A stretch of 64,000 bases of DNA from Shewanella amazonensis SB2B (lineage in GTDB: Bacteria > Pseudomonadota > Gammaproteobacteria > Enterobacterales > Shewanellaceae). The stretch is from positions 3,484,501 through 3,548,500 of the forward strand of contig NC_008700.1 of the NCBI RefSeq assembly GCF_000015245.1, written 5' to 3'. A program made the translations under genes and the position numbers. Below the pieces are notes generated by a model. The model worked only from the letters and a program-made list of their open reading frames with translations, had not been told where the DNA came from and searched no databases. Positions 51,499-61,637 of this stretch are shown here, one piece after another; the first letter of the stretch is position 1; each line of letters starts with the position of its first letter.

Positions 51499-53172
51499 AT
51501 GAGTTTGCAACAAGCGCTGGGGTTGTTGGCGCTGGTGCTGTTTTCGCTGTTTGCCCACGCCCAGCCACTCACACCGGACGAACTGCCCGGGGATCCCCTG
51601 TCCCGGGAGTGGATGTATTTCATTGAGTCCGATAGGCGCATGAGCCCAGTTGACGCCAAAGCCGCCTTCGAGCGTGGACGTTTTGCACCCCATGGCAAAA
51701 AGATACCCAGTTTGGGGATAGGTGCCCCACCGCTTTGGCTGGCGCTGCCGTTACAAAACCCGTCCAATACTGACGTTCAGCTCATTTTCGAGCTCGCCAA
51801 TGCCTGGCAGGATGAATTGGCACTCTATCTGTTTGACCAAAGCGATCGCATGCAGGCCTGGTACGGTGGCGATGTGAATGCCAGGGCGGAAGATGGACGT
51901 TTTATGCGCCAGTCTCTGTGGCTGCCCCCGGGCAATCACCTGCTCCTGCTCCGGGTGTCAGGTCCCGATCCCAGGTTGGTCCCCGTTTATCTGACTAGCC
52001 CACAGCAAGCCAACCTGCGTAATCGCATAGAACTGCTCAGCTACGGATTTCTCTATGGTGGCCTCTTTGCACTCCTGGGGTACAACTTTATCCTCTTTCT
52101 GGGCATAGGCAGGCGTAGCTACTTTTATTACTCGTTGTTTTTATTCAGCTTTATTCTGCTTAATCTGAGCTATACCGGCCATGGTCAGTTCTGGTTCTGG
52201 CCCGGGCTGTCCCACTGGCGCCAATGGTCACACCCCATGTTAATGACGCTTTACTGCGTGTCCGGGCTGATGTTTGCGCTGCGTTTTTTGGGTATCGACA
52301 AGCTGCGCCCCCATCTGAGCTACATAGTACTGGGATTGGCGGTGCTGATGATGACGGTCCAGGGCGTGGCCATGACCACCGACGATCGCGAACTTGGACT
52401 CATCTTCGCCTTCGACTTTGTGTATATCTTTACCTTGCTGATGCCCCTCTTGGGCATACTCGCCTGGCTCCACGGGTTACCCACCGCCAGGCTGTTTTTG
52501 TTGGCGTCCCTGTCGACCATGGTAGGCAGCTGCACAACGGGACTGGCGGTTGAAGGCTATATCAGTTTCAACCAGTGGACTTACCGTGCGGCCGAAATAG
52601 GCATGTTTATCGACGCCATGTTGCTGGCACTGGCACTGGCGGCCCAGTTTCGCCAGTCAGAGCAGGAGCGCGTACTGGCCCAGCAGCTGGCGGCCACCGA
52701 TCCCCTTACCGGTATTGCCAACCGGCGTGCCTTCAGTGAGCAATTGCAGCGACTGTGGCACCTCGACAGCCAGCGTCGCTGTCGGGCGCTGATCATGATA
52801 GACATCGACAGGTTCAAATCCATTAACGATACCCTGGGCCATGAGGTGGGCGACAAGGTACTGACCGACATTGCCCGGGTAATACGCTACTCGATACGCA
52901 ACCGGGACCAGTGTGGCCGCTGGGGCGGTGAGGAGTTTGTGGTCCTGCTGGCCTCTGCCAGCGAAGAGGAAGCCGGCATTATCGCCGAGCGTATCCGCCA
53001 TAATATCGAAAGTCTGAGTTTTCCGGCGCCTGCCAACAAGCTTAAGGTCACCGCCAGTGTGGGCGTGTGTCTGGATGAGGGACACAGCCGCCACGAAGAT
53101 ATTTTGCGGCGTGCCGACGAGGCCATGTATCACGCCAAGGATGCGGGCGGGAACAGGGTTAAACTCGCCTAA
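51499..53172 (+). CDS. 7TM-DISM diguanylate cyclase with GGEEF and I-site
   Basis: A 557-residue membrane protein. A signal peptide (to about 21) is followed by a periplasmic 7TMR-DISMED2-type sensing domain (about 25-165), seven membrane helices (about 180-385) and a GGDEF domain (about 395-557) with the active motif GGEEF (476-480). RNRD (467-470), five residues before it, is the inhibitory c-di-GMP I-site. It should make c-di-GMP in response to a periplasmic ligand, possibly a carbohydrate, with product feedback. Monocistronic with a strong terminator. Confidence 0.92.
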   Translation: MSLQQALGLLALVLFSLFAHAQPLTPDELPGDPLSREWMYFIESDRRMSPVDAKAAFERGRFAPHGKKIPSLGIGAPPLWLALPLQNPSNTDVQLIFELANAWQDELALYLFDQSDRMQAWYGGDVNARAEDGRFMRQSLWLPPGNHLLLLRVSGPDPRLVPVYLTSPQQANLRNRIELLSYGFLYGGLFALLGYNFILFLGIGRRSYFYYSLFLFSFILLNLSYTGHGQFWFWPGLSHWRQWSHPMLMTLYCVSGLMFALRFLGIDKLRPHLSYIVLGLAVLMMTVQGVAMTTDDRELGLIFAFDFVYIFTLLMPLLGILAWLHGLPTARLFLLASLSTMVGSCTTGLAVEGYISFNQWTYRAAEIGMFIDAMLLALALAAQFRQSEQERVLAQQLAATDPLTGIANRRAFSEQLQRLWHLDSQRRCRALIMIDIDRFKSINDTLGHEVGDKVLTDIARVIRYSIRNRDQCGRWGGEEFVVLLASASEEEAGIIAERIRHNIESLSFPAPANKLKVTASVGVCLDEGHSRHEDILRRADEAMYHAKDAGGNRVKLA

Positions 53173-53192
53173 GCCCGGGGCGCACCTTAAAC

Positions 53193-53222
53193 AAAAAGCC
53201 CGGCGATGCCGGGCTTTTTATC
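53193..53222. terminator. Terminator after the diguanylate cyclase gene
   Basis: Perfect 12-bp stem AAAAAGCCCGGC/GCCGGGCTTTTT with a 3-nt loop. Symmetric A/T flanks let it serve the convergent mrcB as well. Confidence 0.88.
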
Positions 53223-53246
53223 AGGGTGATACTCGCTGAATCTGTG

Positions 53247-55586
53247 TTAACCACCGATAATTTTTTGCCACCAGGATAGCGGCTTGCCACAGTTTTGTGC
53301 CGGCCTCCAGCTGCCTGCTTTTGCAGGCAGTGCCACCGCACCCGGGCAGCCTTTTTCCAGCGCGTTGCCATTCAAATCAAAATAGCCCTGCACCACATCG
53401 TCAGGTGGCGTCATCCTCAGCGCCACCGGCGGGCGTGCCTCCAGGAAGGCCTGATAAATCGCCATGGCGCCGCTGGCACCCACCAGTTTGGTCTTGCCGT
53501 TATCATCGCGGCCCACCCATACAGCAGCCACGTTCCGCTCATCAAAACCGGCAAACCAGGAGTCACGGCTATCGTTACTGGTGCCGGTCTTGCCCGCCAG
53601 GGTCACGTTGGGGAAGGCGCGGCCAAGGCGCGCACCTGTACCTTCCGACACGACACGGGTCATGATGTACTGGGACAGATAGGCCGCCGCTGGCTCAAGC
53701 GATTGCTCAGAGGGCAAACGACTGGCCAGAATGGCTTCGTTATTCATATCCAACACATCGGTGACGGTGGATAGCTGGCGATAACGGCCATTGTCTGCGA
53801 GTGTCTGGTAAATCTGTGCCACCATCAGTGGCGAGCCATCCACGGCGCCCAGCAGCATCGACGGATAGGGATTAATGGCCTCACCGCGCCAGCCGGCATC
53901 GTCGAGGGTGTTAATCACCGCATCCACGCCCACGGCCAGCCCCAGATTCACAGTGGGGACGTTGAGTGATTTGTACATGGCGCGCATCAAAGGCACCTGA
54001 CCACTGAACGTCTTGTCGTAGTTCATGGGTGACCAGCTCTGGCCATGCTTGTTGGTCACGGTCAGGGGCTCGTCTTTCAACGACGTCATCAGGTTGTAGT
54101 TGCTGTCTTCGAGGGCCGTCATATACACGAAAGGCTTGACCAGCGAACCTATGGGGCGACGCATCTCACTGACCCGGTTGTAACCTTCAAAGCTGGGGTT
54201 TCTGTCCCCCACCATGGCCGCAATGCCGCCACCAAACTTGTCGGTAACCACCATGGCAGCCTGCAGTTCCTTGGTGTCTTTGCCGATACGGCCCATCACC
54301 TCTTTCACGGCCTTCTCGGCGGCTTCCTGGGCGATGGGGTCGAGAGTGGTGTACACCTTGATGCCCGACTCATTGAGCAGGCTGTCCCCCCAGCGCAGCG
54401 CCAGCTCTTTTTTCACCTGGGTGTAAAAGGCCGGCATACGCTGATGCACAGGGCGTCCTTCGGGTCTTAAACCCAGGGGCGATTCGGCGGCAATCTGGAA
54501 GTCGTTGACACTGATTTTGCCCGACTCCATCAAGAGCCTGAGCACCAGATCACGTCGCTCCTGTGCCCGCGCCGGATAACGCCAGGGATTGTAGTAGGAA
54601 GGCCCCTTGATCACCGCAATCAAAAAAGCCTGCTGGGCAGTGGTGAGTTCGGTGAGCGGACGACCAAAGTAAAACTGCGATGCCAGCCCCATACCGTGCA
54701 CACCACGGGACTTGTCCTGCCCCATGTAAACTTCGTTGAGGTAGGCCTCGAGGATCTCATCCTTGCTGTAGCGGAAGTCGATGATGATGGCCATCAAGGC
54801 TTCGCGCACCTTACGGATAAGGGAGCGCTCGCTGGAGAGGAAAAAGTTTTTCGCCAGCTGCTGGGTCAGGGTAGAGCCACCCTGCACTGTGCGCCCGGCG
54901 CTGATATTGACAAAAGCCGCGCGCAAAATGGCAAAGGGATTCACCCCGTGGTGCTCGTAAAAGCTGCGGTCTTCCACCAGGAGGAGCGCTTCAACCATGG
55001 TATCGGGCACTTCCCTGCGCGGAACAAACAGCCTGTCTTCGCCATCGTCGGCAATCAGTCGGTCCAGCAGCATGGGTTCGAGGTGAAACACCGCCAGCTC
55101 ACGCTTGTCGCCGTGGCGAGACACCGTAGAAACCCCTTGCGAATCAAATGCAATCATCACACGTGCCGCATCCTGGCTGCCCAGCGGATGCAGGAAGGGA
55201 CGGCGCCACAAATCGATGCGGGTAGCGGAGGCAGAAAACTCACCGACCTGACGGGGATTGGCTACCTTGCGGTATCCCAACAGTTGGAGTTCGGCCAGCA
55301 GTTGATGATGGCTCACGGCCGCCCCCGGATAGAGCGCCATGGAACGACTGTAAATCTGCGCCGGCAGGTGCCACTTCTGGCCTTCAAATTTGCGGGCAAT
55401 TTGCTGGTCGAGGTAAATGCCATAGGCGGCGCACAGCACCAACACCACCAGGGTCAGCTTCCACAGGAATGACCATATGCGCCGCAGGATCCCGGGCTTA
55501 TTACGGGCTTTGGCTGACGTTCTGGACTTTGCCGATGCGCCCTTGGCGGGCGCCCTTTTGCCTGAATTCCGTTTATCTGAAGTCAT
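53247..55586 (-). CDS. mrcB: Penicillin-binding protein 1B
   Basis: A 779-residue bifunctional peptidoglycan synthase. A basic cytoplasmic tail (1-30), a TM helix (about 37-58) and a UB2H domain (about 70-155) precede the GT51 transglycosylase (about 180-370), with catalytic Glu in EDRSFYEHHGVNP and STLTQQLAKNFFL. The transpeptidase (about 430-720) has Ser481 in the SxxK motif GSLVKP, then KSLN and KTGT. It starts 12 bp after hrpB on the same strand; the hrpB-mrcB order is conserved in enterobacteria. Confidence 0.96.
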   Translation of the reverse strand: MTSDKRNSGKRAPAKGASAKSRTSAKARNKPGILRRIWSFLWKLTLVVLVLCAAYGIYLDQQIARKFEGQKWHLPAQIYSRSMALYPGAAVSHHQLLAELQLLGYRKVANPRQVGEFSASATRIDLWRRPFLHPLGSQDAARVMIAFDSQGVSTVSRHGDKRELAVFHLEPMLLDRLIADDGEDRLFVPRREVPDTMVEALLLVEDRSFYEHHGVNPFAILRAAFVNISAGRTVQGGSTLTQQLAKNFFLSSERSLIRKVREALMAIIIDFRYSKDEILEAYLNEVYMGQDKSRGVHGMGLASQFYFGRPLTELTTAQQAFLIAVIKGPSYYNPWRYPARAQERRDLVLRLLMESGKISVNDFQIAAESPLGLRPEGRPVHQRMPAFYTQVKKELALRWGDSLLNESGIKVYTTLDPIAQEAAEKAVKEVMGRIGKDTKELQAAMVVTDKFGGGIAAMVGDRNPSFEGYNRVSEMRRPIGSLVKPFVYMTALEDSNYNLMTSLKDEPLTVTNKHGQSWSPMNYDKTFSGQVPLMRAMYKSLNVPTVNLGLAVGVDAVINTLDDAGWRGEAINPYPSMLLGAVDGSPLMVAQIYQTLADNGRYRQLSTVTDVLDMNNEAILASRLPSEQSLEPAAAYLSQYIMTRVVSEGTGARLGRAFPNVTLAGKTGTSNDSRDSWFAGFDERNVAAVWVGRDDNGKTKLVGASGAMAIYQAFLEARPPVALRMTPPDDVVQGYFDLNGNALEKGCPGAVALPAKAGSWRPAQNCGKPLSWWQKIIGG

Positions 55587-55598
55587 ACTTTCTCTGCC

Positions 55599-58115
55599 TC
55601 AGGCCTGGCCCAAGGTCTTTTTCTTGGTAAATTTGGTCGGTAAGGTGTTTGCCGGGTCGTCCGGCCACAAATGCTTGGGATAACGGCCCCGCATTTCCTT
55701 TTTTACATCCTGATAAGGGCCTTGCCAGAAGCTGGCCAGATCCGCCGTCAACGCCAGGGGACGCTGCGCCGGAGACAGAAGCTCCATAGTGAGCTTGAGC
55801 CGTCCGCCAGCCAATAATGGCGTTGCCGCCATGCCGTAAGCCTCCTGCAATCGCACCCTGAGCATTGCGCGTCCATCATCTTCGTAGCGGATGGGGGCCT
55901 GGGTGCCGGTTGCCATAGGGTAATGGGTCGGCAGGGCTTCGTCGAGGGTTCTGCGCAGCTGCCAGTCGAGGCTGTCACGCAGCAGACGACCGGCGTCCAG
56001 TTTATTAAACTCATTCAGGCTGTTGATGTTGCCCAAATAAGGGCCGAGCCAGTCTTCGAGGCCATCCAGCAGGGCTTCATCGTCCATGGCGGGCCAGTCA
56101 CCCCCAAGCAGATTGGCCGCCAGTGAGACCCGGCGCCTGAGCTGCATGGCATCGTCATCCAAGCCAAGGCAAGCCAACCCTTTTTGGCGAATTCGGGCTA
56201 TCCAGGCACTGGCTTTGAGGGCCGCAGGTACCTGACTCACGGTTTCGCGGCCAAGCACCAGACTGCCCACCACCCGCTGTTTTTCGGCCACAAAGCGGCC
56301 ACGGCCTTCATCAAACCCACTGACCTCGCGCTCGCTTTGTAAAAACGCCAGCGGGCCGTCAAAGAGGCGCGCATCCAGCATCGCCCCCAGCCACAGACGC
56401 CCGGCACTGCGACCTTCGAGCTCACCAAAATCCGCCGCCACCAACATGGGCTCCAGCGCCATGGCGTCACTCTCATCCACGGTAATGCCGGTACCGTTGG
56501 CCAGTACAAAGCCATCCTTGCCCCGGGCCATGGCGATACGGTCAGGATACGCCAGCGCCAACAGCAGGCCGCAATCCCGTGGATGAGCGGCTTTGGCCAC
56601 CGCCGCAAAGTCAGCCTTGATACCGAGTTTTGCAGCCCATTGTTTGGCCTGCTGACCGGTCTGGCCCGACGTTGCCCACCCAAGGTAGTGGCTGATGTCA
56701 CAGCCCCGGCGCGGCAATCCCCGGCCTTCCAAAATGGCCGCCAGCAGGCACGCCAGAGGCGCCAGGGTGGCATCGCTTTGCGCCTCCCCGAGCGCCCTGG
56801 CTTTAAGCAGCATATGCCCCAGTCGGGGATGGCAGCCCAGACGATGGGCATCCCGGCCAAGGGCCGTGAGCTTGTGGTTGTCATCCACCAGCTCCAAATC
56901 TTTAAGGAGCGCCCAGGCAAGGGACTCGTTCACTTTTGGCGGCCTTGACAGCAGCTTTAACGCCGCAAAATCCCGCGCGCCCCACACGGCGGCTTCCTGC
57001 GCCAGTGATACCAGCTCACTGCGTAATATCTCCGGCTCGTCGGCTTTCACCTGCCTTTCAAACTCATCCTGGCTCCAGAGCCGTATACAGAGCCCCGGCG
57101 CCAGACGTCCGGCACGACCGGCACGCTGAATGGCGGAAGCCTGGCTAATGCGCTTAAGCCCCAGGCGGGTAACCCCGGTGCGGGGATTGAAACTGGCCTG
57201 TCGCACAAATCCGCAGTCCACCACCAGGGTGACACCATCAATGGTCAGACTCGATTCGGCCACGTTGGTGGCAAGCACCAGTTTGCGGCGCCCATCGGGA
57301 TCGGCACTGAGGGCCCTGTCCTGGGTATTGGCATCGAGCTCACCATAAAGTGGACAGATGGCAAATTCAGACTCACTGAGACGCTCGGCAAGGTAGTCTT
57401 TCAGACGTTCTATCTCGGCTTTGCCCGGCAAAAACGCGAGCACAGTGCCCGGCGTGATCCCCTCGGGCAATGGGCGTTTACCTGTAGCAAGTTCCATCAG
57501 GGTTTTACCCATATGGGCCTGCCAATCGGCGCCGGCAGGCACAGAGGCATACTCCACTGCAACCGGAAAACTGCGGCCTTCACTCCTGAGCAATACCGCA
57601 TCCGGCATCAGCGCCTCAAGCGGCATACCGCTTAAGGTCGCCGACATGGCCAGAATGTTAAGATCATCCCTGAGACCCGCCTGCACTTCCAGCGCCAGCG
57701 CCAGCCCCAGGTCGGTACTCAGATGCCGCTCGTGGATTTCATCGAAAATAATAAGCCCTACTCCGTCGAGCTCGGGATCGTCCTGGATCATCCGGGTCAA
57801 AATGCCTTCGGTAACCACCTCAAGGCGAGTCTCTTTGGACACCTTACTGTCGCCACGCACCCGATAACCCACCTCGGCGCCAAGCTGGCAGCCGCGCTGT
57901 TTGGCAATAAAGCGCGCCACACTGCGCGCCGCCACCCTGCGTGGCTCCAGCATGATGATGCGACCGGATATCTCTGGCCAATCCAGTAATGCCAGCGGCA
58001 ACGCCGTGGACTTACCGGCACCGGTTGGGGCTTCAAGGATGAGTTGCTGATGCTGGGCGAGCGAGCGTTTCAGCTCGTCAAAGAGATCGCAGACAGGCAG
58101 AGCGTTCAAGGGCAT
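55599..58115 (-). CDS. hrpB: ATP-dependent RNA helicase-like protein HrpB
   Basis: An 838-residue DEAH/RHA-type helicase. Walker A APTGAGKST and the DEIH box in IFDEIHERHLSTDL lie in the N-terminal RecA domain (about 10-180), followed by the second RecA domain with QRAGRAGR, a winged-helix/ratchet part and the HrpB-specific C-terminal domain. I start at ATG 58115, matching the family; a GTG at 58163 is an alternative. The role of HrpB is still unclear. It leads the hrpB-mrcB unit. Confidence 0.94.
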   Translation of the reverse strand: MPLNALPVCDLFDELKRSLAQHQQLILEAPTGAGKSTALPLALLDWPEISGRIIMLEPRRVAARSVARFIAKQRGCQLGAEVGYRVRGDSKVSKETRLEVVTEGILTRMIQDDPELDGVGLIIFDEIHERHLSTDLGLALALEVQAGLRDDLNILAMSATLSGMPLEALMPDAVLLRSEGRSFPVAVEYASVPAGADWQAHMGKTLMELATGKRPLPEGITPGTVLAFLPGKAEIERLKDYLAERLSESEFAICPLYGELDANTQDRALSADPDGRRKLVLATNVAESSLTIDGVTLVVDCGFVRQASFNPRTGVTRLGLKRISQASAIQRAGRAGRLAPGLCIRLWSQDEFERQVKADEPEILRSELVSLAQEAAVWGARDFAALKLLSRPPKVNESLAWALLKDLELVDDNHKLTALGRDAHRLGCHPRLGHMLLKARALGEAQSDATLAPLACLLAAILEGRGLPRRGCDISHYLGWATSGQTGQQAKQWAAKLGIKADFAAVAKAAHPRDCGLLLALAYPDRIAMARGKDGFVLANGTGITVDESDAMALEPMLVAADFGELEGRSAGRLWLGAMLDARLFDGPLAFLQSEREVSGFDEGRGRFVAEKQRVVGSLVLGRETVSQVPAALKASAWIARIRQKGLACLGLDDDAMQLRRRVSLAANLLGGDWPAMDDEALLDGLEDWLGPYLGNINSLNEFNKLDAGRLLRDSLDWQLRRTLDEALPTHYPMATGTQAPIRYEDDGRAMLRVRLQEAYGMAATPLLAGGRLKLTMELLSPAQRPLALTADLASFWQGPYQDVKKEMRGRYPKHLWPDDPANTLPTKFTKKKTLGQA

Positions 58116-58198
58116 TCCGGCGGGTGAAAACAGTGGCGGCCATTGTACAGGAAAGGAAACCACAAGTGCAGTCAGGGCAAGGATGCAGGCTCAGCCAC

Positions 58199-60403
58199 TC
58201 AACCAGTAGTTAAGTCGCTAAGCCAGGGGACGCGCTTGCCACTGCTGAGGTTATCCAGCGGCTCCGGCTTGCCGATGGCATAGCCCTGGGCATAGTCCAC
58301 TTCCAGCTCACGCAGGCGCAGCCCCACCGCCTCAGATTCCACAAACTCGGCAATGACGTCGAAGTCCATATCACGGCCCAGCTGGCAGATTGCATTGACG
58401 ATGGCTTGATCGGACTTGTTGTCGCAGAGGTTCACCACGAATTGCCCGTCGATTTTGACAAAGTCCACATCAAGCAGCTTCAGGTAAGCAAAGCTTGAAA
58501 AGCCCGAACCAAAGTCATCCAGCGCCAGTTTACAGCCAAGGGGCCGCAAGAGCTCAATCAGGGCCTGGGCCTGTTCAAGCTGGCTGACTGCCGCCGTTTC
58601 GGTGATTTCAAAACATAGTTTACTCACCAGCTCAGGCTCGGCCATCAGCCGTATCTCGAGCCATTCCATAAACTCCTGGTCGCTGAGGGAATTGGCAGAC
58701 AGATTGACCGATACCATGTCCAGCTCCTGCCACAACGCCAGGTGATTGCCGCCCCAGCGCAGCAGGTTGTCTATCACCCATCGGTCTACCCTGGATGCCA
58801 GGTTGTACCGCTCGGCGGCGGGTAAAAACAGCCCCGGCGACAACATCTTGCCATCGGGCCGCTGGAGACGAAGCAGTATTTCCATATGAATACCGGCCTG
58901 CTCGTTCAAAAGCGGCTCAATAAGTTGATAGTAAAGCTGAAACTGGTTTTGCGACAGGGCATCTATGATGTCCACCGAGGCGGTCATCTCACTGTAAAGC
59001 CGGTTCATTTTCGGGTCGGTGGCACAGTAGATATGCCAGCCATTGCGCCCCTGTTCCTTGGCGAGCCGACAAGCCGCATCGGCACGGCTCATCAGCACAT
59101 AAATATCGTTGACCCCGGCATCGAGGGGGGCAACCCCCATGGAAACTGACACATTGTGACGCCGGTGTTCCCAGTAAAACTCGTGTTCAAACAATTGAGT
59201 ACAAATGCGCTGGGCAATGACTTTGGCGGTATCCTCGTTGCAGTAGTGCATCAGGATGGCAAATTCATCGCCGCCGAGGCGGGCCACGGTATCCCCTTTG
59301 CGCACCAACTGCTTGAGCCTCAGTGCAACCTGACACAGCAGCTTGTCACCGGCCTGATGACCGCTGACATTGTTGATCACCTGAAACTGGTCCAAATCGA
59401 GAAATGCCACGCAAATGGGCTCTTCCGGTATTTGCTGCAGGAGTTTGTCGAGCACGGCCTCGAAATGGGAACGGTTTGGCAGCCCGGTGAGGGCATCGTA
59501 ATTGGCATGAAATGAGAGCTCATCGGCAAGCCGGTGGCGCTCACTCACGTCTTCCGCCAGCATCAGTAAGGTCCCCGGGTCGTCTGACATGGTGCTGAAA
59601 CTCAGCTTTATCCATTGCTGATTCAGCAGCGGCCCCTTCATGGAAATCTCGCACCAGGCCTGACTCAACACCCCATCGCGCACCACCTGCAGCGTATCCT
59701 GCAGCATGGCCTCTTCCTCCGGCCTTACCAATGCCAGCAGGTCCTGTCCATCGCTCACCGGCAGATTCTGGCGGGCTATGCTGTTTAACAGCTTTACCCT
59801 GTTACGTCTGTCCACCAGTCCACAGGCCAGCGGCAACTGATTGAACAGCTCCTGATAGCGGCGCTCGCTCACGGTCAAAGCCTGGGCAATACGGGTCAGC
59901 TCCATCACGGCACAGATAAGGGTGGCTGCAATGCCAAGCTCATCCATAAAGGCCTGCGACCACTCTCTGGCACGTTCGCAATTAACGGCCCCCAGGGCAA
60001 TCTGGGTTTCACCAAAATGCACCGGCGTGAGCACCAACAGGCTCTTTACCCGCCACTCCCGTAAAAAGCGCTTCTCTTCAGCCGCCTCTGAGGGCAGCCT
60101 GGCGATGTCGGGCACATTAAGGAGCCTGGGTTGGCGCATTAAACGTCTGAAATACGGCATACGTGCCAGCGGCCAGTGGCGCACCTGATTGTTCGGCACG
60201 CTGCCGGGTTTGAGGTAAATATTGCGGGGGGTGACACCGGGTTGCCGGGTCGAGGCAGAGAGCACAAACACGCCATCACAGTCGAGCTTCGCCGTCATGG
60301 TTTGCAGCGCGCGATCGACATTCTGTTCCAGCGTTACCAGCGGGACATCCGTGAATATCCCTGCCAGTGCAGCATGCAGCGGGTTTAACTCAGGCAATGA
60401 CAT
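58199..60403 (-). CDS. GAF-PAS-GGDEF-EAL c-di-GMP protein with EIL motif
   Basis: A 734-residue soluble protein: GAF-like domain (about 20-170), PAS (about 182-290), GGDEF (about 300-460, intact GGDEF 377-381) and EAL (about 475-720). In the EAL domain the signature is EIL (508-510), but the other metal and substrate residues appear present: Asn in VNLSANSL, Glu in CFEITETA, DDFGSG, VKIDG and QGYAIGKP. Phosphodiesterase activity is therefore likely. Start at 60403 has AAGGAA about 10 bp upstream. It is divergent from thpR. Confidence 0.92.
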   Translation of the reverse strand: MSLPELNPLHAALAGIFTDVPLVTLEQNVDRALQTMTAKLDCDGVFVLSASTRQPGVTPRNIYLKPGSVPNNQVRHWPLARMPYFRRLMRQPRLLNVPDIARLPSEAAEEKRFLREWRVKSLLVLTPVHFGETQIALGAVNCERAREWSQAFMDELGIAATLICAVMELTRIAQALTVSERRYQELFNQLPLACGLVDRRNRVKLLNSIARQNLPVSDGQDLLALVRPEEEAMLQDTLQVVRDGVLSQAWCEISMKGPLLNQQWIKLSFSTMSDDPGTLLMLAEDVSERHRLADELSFHANYDALTGLPNRSHFEAVLDKLLQQIPEEPICVAFLDLDQFQVINNVSGHQAGDKLLCQVALRLKQLVRKGDTVARLGGDEFAILMHYCNEDTAKVIAQRICTQLFEHEFYWEHRRHNVSVSMGVAPLDAGVNDIYVLMSRADAACRLAKEQGRNGWHIYCATDPKMNRLYSEMTASVDIIDALSQNQFQLYYQLIEPLLNEQAGIHMEILLRLQRPDGKMLSPGLFLPAAERYNLASRVDRWVIDNLLRWGGNHLALWQELDMVSVNLSANSLSDQEFMEWLEIRLMAEPELVSKLCFEITETAAVSQLEQAQALIELLRPLGCKLALDDFGSGFSSFAYLKLLDVDFVKIDGQFVVNLCDNKSDQAIVNAICQLGRDMDFDVIAEFVESEAVGLRLRELEVDYAQGYAIGKPEPLDNLSSGKRVPWLSDLTTG

Positions 60404-60496
60404 ATTGACGCTTTCCTTCCCGGAATAGCTGTTACTTGCATTCAACCAAGAGTATAGGCAAGGTTTGGCTACTGACGTAGACAAAGGTAAGCCTTT

Positions 60497-61024
60497 ATGT
60501 CTGATGCACAAAGACTATTTTTAGGATTCGCACTTTCGGACCAAGAGGGCGAATCCATACTTAAGCTGCAAAAACGCCTCGGCGCCCCCGGAAAAACCGT
60601 GGAAAAAGCCAACCTGCATATGACCCTGGCCTTTTTGGGGCAAACCAGCCAACGTCAGTGCCAAAGACTCGAAGCTGCACTCGAAGGCATCACCATGCCA
60701 AAGTTTGAGCAGCGGCTCGACTCCCTGGTTCACTGGCGCGGCGCCGGTGTAGTCTGTTTGTGGGGCCAGGCCACAGACTCAGGCCTGACAGACCTTTACC
60801 ACGGATGTCAGTCCCTTTGCCAAAACCTGGGGCTGCATCAGAGTGAGCACGACTTTAACCCCCATATCACCCTGTTTCGCAAAGCCAAACAATTCTCCAT
60901 CCCAGAATGGCAACCGGAGCCTGTGATACTGCGGCCCGAGCGCCTTAATCTCTACCTTTCCAACAGCACCCCTGCCGGTGTTCGTTATGAAGTGCTGCAA
61001 TCCTGGCCCCTCGGCATTACCTGA
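60497..61024 (+). CDS. thpR: RNA 2',3'-cyclic phosphodiesterase (2'-5' RNA ligase family)
   Basis: A 175-residue 2H-fold enzyme with both HxT motifs: HMT at 41-43 (HMTLAFLG) and HIT at 123-125 (NPHITLFRK). ThpR/LigT opens 2',3'-cyclic phosphates to 2'-phosphates and can join tRNA halves in reverse. Length matches E. coli ThpR (176). It converges on the GNAT gene with only 4 bp between stops. Confidence 0.93.
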   Translation: MSDAQRLFLGFALSDQEGESILKLQKRLGAPGKTVEKANLHMTLAFLGQTSQRQCQRLEAALEGITMPKFEQRLDSLVHWRGAGVVCLWGQATDSGLTDLYHGCQSLCQNLGLHQSEHDFNPHITLFRKAKQFSIPEWQPEPVILRPERLNLYLSNSTPAGVRYEVLQSWPLGIT

Positions 61025-61028
61025 CACA

Positions 61029-61523
61029 TCAGGGCCTGGCAGTCAGATTCTTGTACATAATGCAGCAATCCAGGGTAAAACCCCGGGGGCTGTGGTAGCG
61101 CGAGCGCACCTCTTCCCCAAAGCCGCACGCTCGATAGAAGGGCACGGCATTGAGGGTGGACTCCAGCCGGAGCCTGTTGATACCCTGCGCCAGGGCCAGC
61201 TCTTCCACAAAGGCCATCAGCTGCTTACCCACGCCGCGCCCCATCATGTCCGGGGCGACAAACACCGCCTCGAGTTGACCTTCACCGTTCTGAAGCTCCG
61301 GATGGGTCAGGTCCAACATGATGCTGCCTACCACCCGGGCGCCATCTTTCATCACATAAAAGCCCTGAGCCACCACGGCGGTAAAGCTCTGGGTCAACTC
61401 ACCTTCGGTCCAGCGTGCGAGACTCTTATCGTCGTAAAAGCCCTTGCAACCCACAAGAATGGCGCTGTTGCGTAAATCCCATATCGCCTGTGCATCCTCT
61501 GCCGTCGCTTTACAAAGCTCCAT
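61029..61523 (-). CDS. GNAT-family N-acetyltransferase
   Basis: A 164-residue acyltransferase from ATG 61523, with AGGAG 5-6 bp upstream. The acetyl-CoA-binding motif A is LEAVFVAPDMMGRGVGKQLM (V-x-P-x-x-x-G-x-G), followed by the LESTLNAVPFYRACGF motif B. The substrate is unknown. A pair of Cys (DCCIMY) near the C-terminus is unusual. Confidence 0.88.
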   Translation of the reverse strand: MELCKATAEDAQAIWDLRNSAILVGCKGFYDDKSLARWTEGELTQSFTAVVAQGFYVMKDGARVVGSIMLDLTHPELQNGEGQLEAVFVAPDMMGRGVGKQLMAFVEELALAQGINRLRLESTLNAVPFYRACGFGEEVRSRYHSPRGFTLDCCIMYKNLTARP

Positions 61524-61582
61524 TGCCACTCCTGCTCTGGCCAATTTTCACTAACATATCATGGTCAATCACTTGAAAAAAC

Positions 61583-61614
61583 GTAAAAAAAATCCCCACC
61601 TGTCGGTGGGGATT
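61583..61614 (-). terminator. Terminator of the nqr operon
   Basis: Stem AATCCCCACC/GGTGGGGATT with a 4-nt loop and an eight-T tract on the reverse strand, 24 bp past nqrF. Confidence 0.92.
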
Positions 61615-61637
61615 GAGGGATGTTTTACACCTAGGTG

